Below, one piece after another: positions 55,843-64,000 of a DNA stretch of 64,000 nucleotides. Source of the DNA: Ostrinia nubilalis (Eukaryota > Arthropoda > Insecta > Lepidoptera > Crambidae); NCBI RefSeq assembly GCF_963855985.1, contig NC_087118.1:1364001-1428000 (forward strand). The letters run 5' to 3'. The notes beneath the pieces are model-generated. The model was not told the origin of the DNA. It searched no databases and was given only the letters and a program-made list of their open reading frames with translations. The translations under genes were made by a program, and so were the position numbers. Numbering within the stretch: position 1 is the first letter of the stretch; every line of letters begins with the position of its first letter.

Positions 55843-57542
55843 TAGGGTGTCCCTTATTTTTCAAAGTTTTAAATTTGTAACGCATAGGTCTTAGTTTTGT
55901 TTGTTTGCCTCTAAAACACGCGGAAATAATTTTTTACCTTATTTGGAGTACGATAACCCGTGCCGACTTGCATCGAAACATGTTGCGCGGCAGTAACGGT
56001 GCGTTTTCGCGGTAATTGTCATTTGTTCTCAATTAATCTCGTGATTAACACCTATTGTTTGACATTTAGAAGATGGCTGTTGAATTAAAAGCAATAAAAA
56101 ATGTATTTTCTTAGTCGGGGACGTAAATTTATCAAATAATAGGCACAAAGTTACCGTTAATCGTCAAGTTTTTGCAGTATTTTTAACATATTTTGCGAAG
56201 TTAATTAAATGTTATTGAAAGCTCTAATCTCATCATTCGGGAGTGTATTATATTTTGGGAAAAGCTATAAATCCTACTTACTTGTCTAACTGTGTAAAAA
56301 AACTTGTGTATCTTCACCATGCTTGGAGGGAGTTGCAAGAAAAATTATTTAAAAAAAATCAAGATTTATAAGCGCCGCGGTGAGGAGGATTTAAAAACAA
56401 ATAAAATATTTTAACAAAAACAAATAAAACCAAGGCGTCCAGAGTGTTAAGGTGTAGACAAAAGTTAGTTAAGAAAGTAAAAAGTGCAAGACAAAGAAAA
56501 TTAAATAAATAAATAAATAAAAAATAGAGCAAATATGTTTCGGAGGTTTATCGTCATCTCTTACTACGCAAGATTCTATACAAACGCAAGGATATCACGA
56601 CCAGAATACCAGCTCTAAGGAAAGCCTTAAGGAACTCTTGACATCCACTTTCCAAAAGGTATATGAGAGTGTTGACAAATTGATTTCCAAGGCAGCCCTG
56701 AGCAAGTTTAGTCAACATCTTTGGTACTTCATATCAGAAGAAACTGCCGTTTTATCACTCTTTGATGATGAAGGTAATGAACAAACACCGTCAATACTGT
56801 AGTAAAAGTACAAAGTGAGAGTATGTATGATTCTGGGAAGATATACATTCCATCTGAAGAAGGTATGATTATTTCTATGGTAAATAGGACTTTGTACTAA
56901 TTTTTTATCCTGTTTTTAATGAATTGATAATAATACTGCCTTATTTATTATTGCTGGACAACCATTAAGTGGTTTTGTGTCTGTCAAGAGTATAAATTTA
57001 TTTTCTCGATTGAAAATTGATGATAATTTCCCCCTGAGACACATTTCTATATGAGATAAAGATGTTGCCTATTTAAAGGCAAAAAAGTGCTTTCTTTAAG
57101 GGTAGTTAATGATACAGCTGAAAGAGCTATAAAGCTTATGCAAGATTTTCATGATTTGATCACTGCAAAGGAAGAGCAAAAGCTTTTTTTGCTTCGCACA
57201 GTGTAGCAAAAATCAGGCCAATATTCAGGAGCATGGAAATCTGTATCCAGAATGTAAAAAAGGGTCCCTCAAAAGTAAAATATATTGTCTGATCTGTAAT
57301 GTTATCTTCTTTTTATAAATATTTTATAAAAATTAAATATTTTAATTGATAATAGCTACTTAATAAAAGGGGTAAAACCAGCATTTTTCAAAATCTTCAG
57401 AGCTCGGTCGGCACGGGTTAATGTTAACGTAGGAAGATGAAATTTTGTATTTAAGTATGTCTGAGTAGTACGAAAAGAAATAGGGGGTATGCATTTCAAT
57501 ATCTAAAAAAAATTTTTTTTCGGCCATATAAGGGACACCCTA
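55843..57542. mobile_element. 1.7-kb hAT element with decayed transposase
   Basis: The ends TAGGGTGTCCCTTAT and ATAAGGGACACCCTA, with the 8-bp duplication ATGTGTAT at 55835-55842 and 57543-57550, are typical hAT features. On the plus strand, frame pieces near 56650-56790 (SKFSQHLWYFISEETAVLSL) and 57085-57205 (VNDTAERAIKLMQDFHDLIT) look like remnants of the hAT-type transposase that I associate with this end sequence. Several stops and frameshifts separate them. Confidence 0.8.
56650..57205 (+). pseudogene. hAT transposase remnant
   Basis: Two protein-like islands within the hAT element, one ending FDDEGNEQTPS near 56798 and one ending EEQKLFLLRTV near 57205. They are separated by frame breaks and an AT-rich gap. 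No complete catalytic triad can be traced. Confidence 0.5.
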
Positions 57543-57550
57543 ATGTGTAT

Positions 57551-58230
57551 GCAAAATTTTATGAGTTGGATGAGTAGTATAAACAATATTTAAAAGATTT
57601 AAAAAAACAAAAATAAAAAAAACTACTTACTATAGTCGATAAAAATATGTATATCCACTATACAAATTATCGAAAAAAAAATTGAGCTGAAAAATTTTAC
57701 GCGAGCGAACTTGAGAGCTACGACTCGTATGTCTTGTTAGAAATTTTGACGGCCCTAGCTGTGCGTAATAGCAAAGTCAGCACTGCTACAATTTGTGCAT
57801 TCTTGCAAGTGACGCAAATAGGTAGCGAGTGAAAAATACTTTGCGTATTTATTATTTAATTGACCTAAATTATAAAGTTCAGTTAAAAAATATTTTTTTC
57901 TTAATATCATGTTTATTAAAGTAAGTATCCTTCTCATCAATCAGGTTAAAATCGGGAGCTTATTTTTATGTTATGTTTTGGTAATATAAAAATATAAAAC
58001 GATAAATTAAATTAGGTATAATAAATGTAAAAAATAGATAAGTAACAAATAAAGTTAGCTACGGCACCCATCGGGTAACTTCCACTTTGGTCAATAATAT
58101 AGGTTTATTATAACAAATACATTTAAAAAATTTAATGTTTATAAAAGACATTAAGATCGAAAATAACGTACAACAGATGATTTTTACTTGTTACCAAATG
58201 CAAAGCAAAGTTACAATCAATGTAATCAAG
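57551..58230. other. AT-rich interval without recognised genes
   Basis: Continuous A/T runs with no protein-like frame; the open frame at 57755-57940 (minus) has no motif. Confidence 0.4.
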
Positions 58231-58345
58231 TTTGACGACCCGAGGGCGTAGTTGGCGTAGTGGATAGCGCGATGTATCGACTTGAACACAGTGGGTCACT
58301 GGTTCGATTCCTGGTCAGGTTAATGTAGAAATCAATTTTATCTAA
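58231..58345 (+). mobile_element. tRNA-like SINE head
   Basis: GGCGTAGTGGATAGCGCG (A-box region) and GGTTCGATTCCTGG (B-box, about 58301-58314) about 45 bp apart, followed by an AT-rich body. Different family from the 9.7-kb SINE. No tRNA-like folding is claimed. Confidence 0.55.
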
Positions 58346-59291
58346 ATTATTATGTTACTTTAAAACCATCACATTAATCAGTGTGTTGTCTAAATTAATA
58401 CATTAAATTATTATGTTATTGGCTTAATTATGCATTCTATAGAAAATACTGGTTGATAATCTCGTGTTATGTTCAATAAATAAAATACATCTTTGCTCGA
58501 CTTGGTAGATAATAGAACCCAGACCCCTGAGATCGTGGCTCGACGGTACCAGGTACCTACTCAACTAGTGTTATAGTTAATAAAAATAAAATGCTCTCAA
58601 TTCTATTATAACTTCATTTTTTTCTTTTATTTAAGCTTATAATCATGTTAAGGTTTTTAGAAGCTTTGTTAAAATGGCTGTGAAATTATATAGTATCATA
58701 GTTTTATTTAGTTTTAACTAAATGTTGTTAAAACTCTTTCAAAAAAAAGTCAAAACGAAGGCGGATAATAATATTTTAATTTCATTCATCGATTAAATAA
58801 AACAATCAGGAATGGATGCATTAGGTATGTGTATCGGAAGTGTCGCAACACTCATACGTACGTAACCTAACACGCAGCGAAATATGTGCGCATGCGGTCC
58901 TAAATGATGATGATGCATTTTACACTAACTACTTATAAATAATTAATTATTTAAAACTAACTGTTGCCACGGCTCCGCCCGCATTGTTATTATAAGCTCC
59001 TTTAAATATATGTTTTCTTCTGGATGAAAGGGATTTTTATCTTTTTCTGTAGTCCTACAACGTGTATACAAAATTTGATAAAGATTGGTTGTGTAAGTAT
59101 GACGAAAAAGCTTAACAAACGAACCAATAAACAAACACACTTTGTATTTCTAAATAATGTAGTTAGGATTTCCATCGATAGTAATGCTTGTTTACCTACA
59201 CGTTTTAATACTTATAAAATGTTTAACATTATTATGATGATTACATTCTATTGGCATAGCAAAAAAACTTAAGTTAGTATGTAAGTTTTTT
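58346..59291. other. AT-rich interval without recognised genes
   Basis: Two overlapping short frames on opposite strands (58943-59140 and 59024-59272) show no family features. The text around 58965-59110 (CACGGCTCCGCCC and TATACAAAATTTGATAAAGA) looks like another degenerate retroposon tail. Confidence 0.35.
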
Positions 59292-59380
59292 TTGCATGAT
59301 AGCATAGTGGCTCCGAGAACCGCCTTGAACGTGGTGGGTCCCCGGTTCAATACCTGTTTGGGTCAATTTAGAAAATATTG
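59292..59380 (+). mobile_element. tRNA-like SINE head, diverged
   Basis: ATAGCATAGTGGCTCCGAG, then GGTCCCCGGTTCAATACC (B-box-like) and GGGTCAATTTAGAAAAT, the same family as the 58.2-kb copy. Confidence 0.5.
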
Positions 59381-59490
59381 TTTTCTAAATTGGTTAGTGT
59401 GCGCTTGAAGACATTTTATAGTAAAAATCTGGTTGCATTACTTACTTACTTTGTATTTCGGTAAACGTGATGTTTTGTCAGGCACAAATT

Positions 59491-59602
59491 TATTTCTCCA
59501 TTGCTCACCATCGAATGTGAGATATTGGGCATTCTAACGAACGAGTGAGGTCACCTCTGTGACCGAACGAATGTGAGTTAGAATGCCCAATATCTCACTA
59601 CT
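59491..59602 (-). repeat. Polinton right TIR with 82-bp palindrome
   Basis: 112 bp. Bases 59517-59598 form a hairpin with 22-bp arms (GTGAGATATTGGGCATTC start) around a loop containing GGTCACCTCTGTGACC flanked by GAACGAGTGA and GAACGAATGTGA. The palindrome is read in the same plus-strand direction as in the left TIR, that is, inverted relative to the rest of the TIR. Confidence 0.85.
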
Positions 59603-59636
59603 CCAGTCCACAACTGTCTTCATAGTGGGTGTAGAC

Positions 59637-60081
59637 CAGCGTTGCCAGTTTTTTTTTTTGCCAAGTCGGGACTTTAGTACTTTTTGAGTGAAAATAGCGG
59701 GATTCTTCCGTCAGAAGCGGGACATAGTAAAAAAACGTATATAATCAAAGGTTTTTCAAATATTTCTCTTTTTATTTTACTTAAAATTACGTTTACGTGA
59801 CAATAGATAGCAAAACTAGCCATAGAAAATGTATTTTAACAAAAAAATAAGATTTTAAATCAGATTTACTCTATCGTTCAATTCGTGTTTAGAATAAAAA
59901 AAGAAAAATCGAAATAAAAAAATATTCTTTAGAATAATATGGCGTTTCAAACAATAGTCTGGTGAAGTGAGTGTCTCTCTCCGAAAAGCGGGACAGAGCC
60001 TGTCCCGCGGCCGCGCGGGACATTTAAATTTGATTTAAAAATCGGGACGTCCCGCCAAAATCGGGACGTCTGGCAACGCTG
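59637..60081. mobile_element. 445-bp hAT-type MITE in Jockey ORF2
   Basis: The ends CAGCGTTGCCAG and CTGGCAACGCTG are perfect hAT-type inverted repeats; the 8-bp duplication GTGTAGAC lies at 59629-59636 and 60082-60089. Sub-terminal TCGGGAC and GTCCCGC words repeat in the interior. No coding capacity. The C-terminal residues of the apparent 60035-60376 frame are MITE sequence. Confidence 0.9.
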
Positions 60082-60089
60082 GTGTAGAC

Positions 60090-60785
60090 TCAGGAGAGCC
60101 TAGTTGGAGTACGACCGGGCGATGGTCAGAAGTGAGCGCGTGCATGGTTTCTATAGAGTGTAGGCGGAGGCCTATATTCTTTAGAATTGCCATGTCAAGA
60201 ATGTCGGGCCGATGCTCGACATTGTAAGGATAGTGAGTGGGCGTCATAGGGACTAAAATGTCAAAAATGAGTTCCTCAGAGAGTTCGCTTAGCATCATGC
60301 CGTTGGCAGTGGATGTTAGGTACGCAACCCCAATGAGTGTGTTTGCTATTAAAGTCGCCGCCAAGAATGACTGCACTATTCATGGCAAACAGGGCCTCAA
60401 AGTCGCTCCTTAAGGGAGTCTTGTTCGGGGAAAGGTAAACCGAGCCGATGAGGATGGGCTCGTGGCCAGTCATGGCTAGCCGACAGAGTGAGACTTCTAG
60501 GTTAGAGAGAGAAGGGGGATCGACTAAAGCACAGTGCAGAGAACGCTTATAGTAAATAAGCGTGCCGCCGCCACGTGTGGGCCTATCGTGTCTAATGATA
60601 TTGTAGTTCGCTATCCTAGGATTGCGAATAGAGGGTGTTAGGAGGGTCTCTTGAACCAGAAAGATGTCGACCTGGTGGTCGGTAAGGAACTGAGTAACCT
60701 CGTCCTTCTGCTGTCTAAGACCGTTAGCGTTGAAAAATGCTAAGGTGATTGACCGGGGTTTGATCCTAGCGGTGGGATTAGCCAT
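60090..60785 (-). pseudogene. Jockey LINE ORF2, endonuclease half (frameshifted)
   Basis: Starts at the ATG overlapping the ORF1 stop (TAATG, 60783-60787). APE-type endonuclease motifs are ordered FFNANGL, the QET active-site glutamate (LVQETLL), ILGGDFNSKH, and ALTSDHRPV, which nick the genomic target. A one-base frameshift near 60335-60345 separates the DFNSKH part from the SDH part. The ORF then reaches the hAT MITE at 60089 and, beyond it, the Polinton. Confidence 0.88.
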
Positions 60786-62386
60786 TACGGAGCGTGGAAA
60801 GAGGAGATAGCGTAGCAAAAGTCTACGTGTTCGGCGAGGATAGATAACCTATCCATGATGTTGCCTTCGCCATTAGTCGCGCGCAGTTTTGCGGCGATCA
60901 CAAACATCTCGCCGACATTAATTTGGCCAAAGAAGTCTCTGACCAACTTAATGTCAGCCGCAGGTGAATGTGAAGGCTGGGGCATGGCCTGAGGGGCCGG
61001 GACTTTGTGGGCTGGTGCCTTAGGGGCAGGGGGACTTGGGTTAGGCGCCTGTTGGGTAGGTGCCTTTGGCGTAGCCTTAGGGGCTGGGTGGGGTTGAGGA
61101 GCCTGCTGGAGCGCGGGTGGGGCCACAGCTGTTTGGGTGGGTGTGGGAGTAAGGCTGGCAGCCTGGGTGTAGGCCAGAGGCCTAGCCCAAGCATTGGGCC
61201 TGTTGGGGCGGAGGCTAGGAGCCTCACTTGCTACCGCAAAGTTGCGAGTAGCATTGATCTGCCTGGGGGCAGAGGGGATGGGGGCACGCGGCTGAGTGCG
61301 TGGAGCCCGGGGACAACCGCGATAATTCGCAGGATGACCCTGGCTACCACACAGTATGCAGCTCGGTGGTTCGGTGGCTGTGGCCTTGTCACGGACACAG
61401 TCGGCTGTGCCGTGATCGCCTAGGCACTTGACGCACCTAGGACGGGCGTGACAATTACGGGCAGCGTGCCCGTAATGTTGACAGCGGTGGCACTGGCCGG
61501 GAGCGCCGCGCTTTCGGGGTGGCTCAACTTTGAGCCCGGAGATGAAGCAAACCGTTTTCAAATTGAAAATCGATTTCGCTTCGTTGGAATAGTCCAAGAC
61601 TACTTGGACAAGGTCAAATGGTTCACGTGTACGAGTCCTGTACAGACGGTGAACCTGTTTGACGGGAAAGTTTTGTGCCTTGAGGTCGGCCAAGATGGAG
61701 GCGGAGTCTAGCTCCTTGGGAAGGCCACGGATAACAACCCGCAGCTCCCTTTCCTCCTCGCGAGGGAAGGTATGATAACCGATACGGTTTTCATCGAGGA
61801 AACGTGTTAGGGCTCGGTGCTCGTCCGAGGTGGACAAGGACACCTTAATGCCTACGTTGCACGACTTAGCGTGCGAGAAATTGATGTGGCGCTCCTTGAG
61901 CGCGCCGGAAATCTTGTTCCAGGACGCCTTGTCCTGGACAAAGACTGGGGGGACTCTGGCAGTCCGCCCGGTGCTCGACTGCGAGCCGGAGGGCTGGGAA
62001 GATTGCGAGGGCTGAGAGAGGCCCGAGTTGGCCTTCAGCGCCTTCGCAGGGGGGGAAGGAGGGGGAGAGGCCGCGGATTTGCGGGTCCTCTTCGGACGAC
62101 TGACGGTGGTGAAGCCACCGTCATCAGCGTCTGAGACAGAGTCACATTCCATGTCCCTACTGGGGGCATGGGATTGGTGATCTATCACAATAGAGTGCTC
62201 GTTCGTGAGCGGGATTGGTAGAGGGGCCGAGTTCGGATCGCACATGGCGTCCTCGGGACATGAAGGGGAAGCAGGCTCCTCATACACAGAGCTTGCGAGG
62301 GCCTTTGCCCGTATGTGGGCTTTAAACCCGGAGAGGACCTCCGGGTGAGTGGCCCGGAGGAACTTTAAGAGTTCCTCCGTGTCCAT
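60785..62386 (-). CDS. Jockey LINE ORF1 (Gag-like, zinc-knuckle protein)
   Basis: 533 codons from the ATG at 62384-62386 (MDTEELLKFL); the open frame upstream to 62497 begins with GTG. After an acidic/serine-proline linker comes a pre-knuckle RNA-binding region (LRVVIRGLPKELDS). Three cysteine-rich knuckles follow: CHRCQHYGHAARNC, CVKCLGDHGTADC and CILCGSQGHPANYRGC. The PANYRGC phrase is typical of the Jockey clade. The C-terminal region is proline/alanine-rich. It would bind and chaperone the LINE RNA. Intact by eye; the stop overlaps the ORF2 ATG by one base. Confidence 0.9.
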   Translation of the reverse strand: MDTEELLKFLRATHPEVLSGFKAHIRAKALASSVYEEPASPSCPEDAMCDPNSAPLPIPLTNEHSIVIDHQSHAPSRDMECDSVSDADDGGFTTVSRPKRTRKSAASPPPSPPAKALKANSGLSQPSQSSQPSGSQSSTGRTARVPPVFVQDKASWNKISGALKERHINFSHAKSCNVGIKVSLSTSDEHRALTRFLDENRIGYHTFPREEERELRVVIRGLPKELDSASILADLKAQNFPVKQVHRLYRTRTREPFDLVQVVLDYSNEAKSIFNLKTVCFISGLKVEPPRKRGAPGQCHRCQHYGHAARNCHARPRCVKCLGDHGTADCVRDKATATEPPSCILCGSQGHPANYRGCPRAPRTQPRAPIPSAPRQINATRNFAVASEAPSLRPNRPNAWARPLAYTQAASLTPTPTQTAVAPPALQQAPQPHPAPKATPKAPTQQAPNPSPPAPKAPAHKVPAPQAMPQPSHSPAADIKLVRDFFGQINVGEMFVIAAKLRATNGEGNIMDRLSILAEHVDFCYAISSFHAP

Positions 62387-63168
62387 GACATGGAGTTGAG
62401 TTTCGCGACGCGTGAATCTACGCCGGTTCGCAAGTCGCAACCACCGAGAAGAGCCGGCAAGAAACTCGGTGGTTATAGCGGTGTGTAAGTCCCGCACAGT
62501 CGGTGTAAACCGTGCGGGGTGAGTGGGAAAAGTGTGCCCTAACCAATGTAACTACGCCGCAACGTAGCAACGCCGCGACGTAGGGTGAGTACCTACTCCT
62601 ATCAGTCCTTCAGGAGGGCCCCGGTTGCAAAAACAACCAGGGATACGCTCCTTCAGGGATGGAAAGTAGGGAGGGTCACGCCCGGCAGTGAAAAGACTGT
62701 GAAACCGAGTGTCTCAAGGGCGAGGAGGAACGCCTCACCCTCTCAAACGTGCCTTCCAGGAGGCCAAGGTTCACAGCCTAATATACCGGCGGCGGCAGGA
62801 AATTTCAGCGCCTTGAAAAAGGCACTGTCGGTCGCTCCCAATCGAACCGAACCGCCTTTAGAAAGGCGTTTAACTACGCTTGTTCGTTATCACCGTTAGG
62901 TATCCCAAGCGCAGCCGCGGGCAAGCCACGTAATTGTGACAAAACACCACAGAAACAAGACTCGCAGAGCGAGGGCGATAAGCTCGAGGAACTCGGAGCG
63001 CAGCGCATGCGAGCGGGCGGGCGAGGCGGAGCGCACGTCCGTACCGTGCGAGCGATGCGAAGCGAATAAAAGGGCGATAAGCTCGAGGAACTCGGAGCGC
63101 AGCGCATGCGAGCGGGCGGGCGAGGCGGAGCGCACGTCCGTACCGTGCGAGCGATGCGAAGCGAATCC
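62387..63168 (-). other. Jockey LINE 5' UTR
   Basis: GC-rich leader upstream of ORF1. It contains two 99-bp direct repeats at its far end, a common arrangement for LINE internal promoters. The open frames on either strand here are GC-rich by-products. Confidence 0.6.
62973..63167 (-). repeat. two 99-bp tandem repeats at the LINE 5' end
   Basis: Units 62973-63071 and 63072-63167 both begin GGGCGATAAGCTCGAGGAAC and contain GCGGAGCGCACGTCC; they are nearly identical. Placed at the 5' end of a LINE, they may be promoter repeats. Confidence 0.75.
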
Positions 63169-63178
63169 TGGCCGCTGG

Positions 63179-63702
63179 TTTTTTTTTTTTTTTTTTTGAA
63201 GGGACGCGCGCTGGTAGCTTGAGGAGCTTTTCCAGCTTCACCGGGCAGAGTGGCGAGTACAGAAGGTACTCTAGCCGTTTGGCGATCGTCGGAGCGCGCG
63301 CCGACGAGGCCGAGTGTGGGCTTCGCGAAGCGAAGCCCAGGCTCGTCCGCGTCGGTCGCAGACCGACGTTCGCGATCGGGCCGTATCGAGCGCATAAGGC
63401 GCCCGATCAGTGGCGAACCCAACTAGAGGGTTGCCCACCGCGGTGTTGGACCAAAGTCCAGCCTACGGCGGGCTCACTCTAGTGGGCCCGATCGAGGGGA
63501 CTACGGACGCGGCCTGAGGGCGCCACGGTAGGCTCGGACCTCGGCTCAGGCCGTGTCCGGGGGACGGATAGGGGAGAACCGGCCCGGTACATGTCTGTAC
63601 CGTCCGAAATGGAAAGCAGGGCCTCGTACTCGCCGGCGAGTACGGTGTAACGAGCTACTGTGTTGTGGAGTAGTTGGCGTGCTTAAGGCAGTGATGTCTG
63701 TG
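63179..63702 (-). mobile_element. second Jockey LINE copy, 5'-truncated, same target site
   Basis: Poly(A) is the T run from 63179. The target duplication CTGGCCGCTGG lies at 63168-63178 and 63703-63713. It contains the 3' UTR and the ORF2 end, with a GC-rich hairpin insertion (GGGCTTCGCGAAGCGAAGCC) near 63325. It lies directly upstream of the full-length LINE's 5' end, so both used one target. Confidence 0.9.
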
Positions 63703-63713
63703 CTGGCCGCTGG

Positions 63714-63865
63714 GCTGGCTCGCCCGCCTTATATACCCGTTGCGGCGAGCGGGGTCTCGGGGCAGGGCAGTAAACCGGCTGCGCGCGCGCGTAGACCTCG
63801 CTGTGACGTAGTGGCCGGCTCGGCGCTGGTCGCTCGAAGTAAACAAAGGGGCGCGTCGTGTTACA
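63714..63865 (-). mobile_element. LTR-like unit, copy B (right part)
   Basis: Continues the unit begun at 33244. Matches 12202-12353, including the CTTATATACCC TATA region, and ends GCGTCGTGTTACA. Confidence 0.65.
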
Positions 63866-64000
63866 AGATCATTAAAAACATCTAATTATCTCTTCTTTCC
63901 AACGATAATAACTAAATATCACTTGTAGTAATTAGATATTGGATTTCGACAAAAATTCAAAGTTTAGTGATGAAAATGTGAAAATAAGACAAAAAATTAT
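63866..64000. other. AT-rich flank
   Basis: No feature recognised; outside the LTR-like unit. Confidence 0.4.

Larger units (their letters stand above)
35962..59602 (+). mobile_element. Polinton/Maverick (adintovirus-like) integrated element, 23.6 kb, with nested insertions
   Basis: Flanked by the 6-bp duplication CCAGTC and by inverted ends starting AGTAGTGAGATATTGGGC. It carries the Polinton core set: packaging ATPase, retroviral-type integrase with chromodomain, family B DNA polymerase, adenain-like protease, and penton and hexon jelly-roll capsid genes. It also has a parvovirus-type phospholipase A2. Integrase and polymerase are both disrupted, so the copy is dead. Nested inside are a 1589-bp TIR element, a hairpin/tandem-repeat element with a LINE fragment, a 523-bp foldback MITE, an RTE tail, a hAT relic and SINEs. 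The right-hand 6.7 kb holds unrelated cargo. Confidence 0.92.
33444..63168 (-). mobile_element. full-length Jockey-clade LINE, interrupted by a Polinton and a hAT MITE
   Basis: The minus-strand LINE has its 5' end near 63168 (5' UTR with two 99-bp repeats), ORF1 at 62386-60785, ORF2 endonuclease at 60785-about 60090, ORF2 RT at about 35955-33745, a 3' UTR, and poly(A) seen as the T run from 33444. The target duplication TGGCCGCTGG is at 33434-33443 and 63169-63178. Two younger elements lie inside: a hAT MITE (59637-60081) and the Polinton (35962-59602). With both removed, the ORF2 frame is continuous across the two breaks, which confirms a single original copy. Confidence 0.9.

Noticed and set aside
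61007..62134. Plus-strand ORFs opposite LINE ORF1
   Set aside because: They are shadows of a GC-rich minus-strand gene that has clear zinc knuckles.
33444..63168. R1/R2-type rDNA-specific LINE
   Set aside because: Flanks are not rDNA and ORF1 has the Jockey-type PANYRGC knuckle.

Overview
This is a repeat-dense, AT-rich animal genomic window. It is almost certainly from a moth or butterfly. Short repeat tails at 941-996, 2608-2670 and 3398-4514 and tRNA-derived SINEs at 9731-10020 and 55363-55626 look like repeats I know from lepidopteran genomes. That assignment is from memory and no search was run. I see no complete ordinary host gene. Nearly everything supportable is a mobile element, and the elements are nested.

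Layout. 1-10 kb: a 748-bp terminal-inverted-repeat (TIR) element, degenerate repeat tails, a BEL/Pao-type gag pseudogene (minus), an 1180-bp TIR element, a 118-bp hairpin MITE and a SINE. 10-19.4 kb: a ~105-bp-period minisatellite present twice, an LTR-like unit with a LINE tail inside it, an aspartic-protease fragment (minus), and a very young Ty1/copia element (14167-18631) whose two LTRs I read as identical. 19.4-32 kb: an RTE-type LINE tail, then a Ty3/gypsy element (19.8-32.04 kb). Its gag is split by a hairpin/tandem-repeat element. Its protease-RT junction is split by two head-to-tail Helitrons. 32-33.2 kb: an inverted LTR forming a palindrome with the gypsy 3' LTR. 33.24-63.87 kb: one LTR-like unit containing a full-length Jockey-clade LINE (minus), which itself contains a complete Polinton/Maverick (35962-59602, 6-bp target duplication CCAGTC).

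The Polinton is virus-like. On the plus strand it carries a packaging ATPase, a conserved Maverick protein, a small coiled-coil protein, an integrase with chromodomain (broken), a parvovirus-type phospholipase A2 protein, an adenain-like cysteine protease, penton- and hexon-type jelly-roll capsid proteins, a 48-codon gene between them and a 160-aa protein. A protein-primed family B DNA polymerase (broken three ways) is on the minus strand. Many neighbouring starts and stops overlap (ATGA, TAATG). Its right 6.7 kb is unusual cargo: a GC-rich ORF, a THAP zinc-finger exon, an in-frame duplicated 126-bp exon, hAT relics and SINEs.

The most interesting observation is at the Polinton ends. Each TIR contains a cruciform-like palindrome, and the two ends carry it in opposite orientation relative to the TIR (flip/flop), as in viruses that replicate through terminal hairpins. 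Second is repeated insertion of the Jockey LINE, with different 5' truncations, at one short target (TGGCCGCTGG). Third is the nesting order, which shows the same LINE family active both before and after the Polinton arrived. All calls come from reading the sequence; no alignment or database search was possible.
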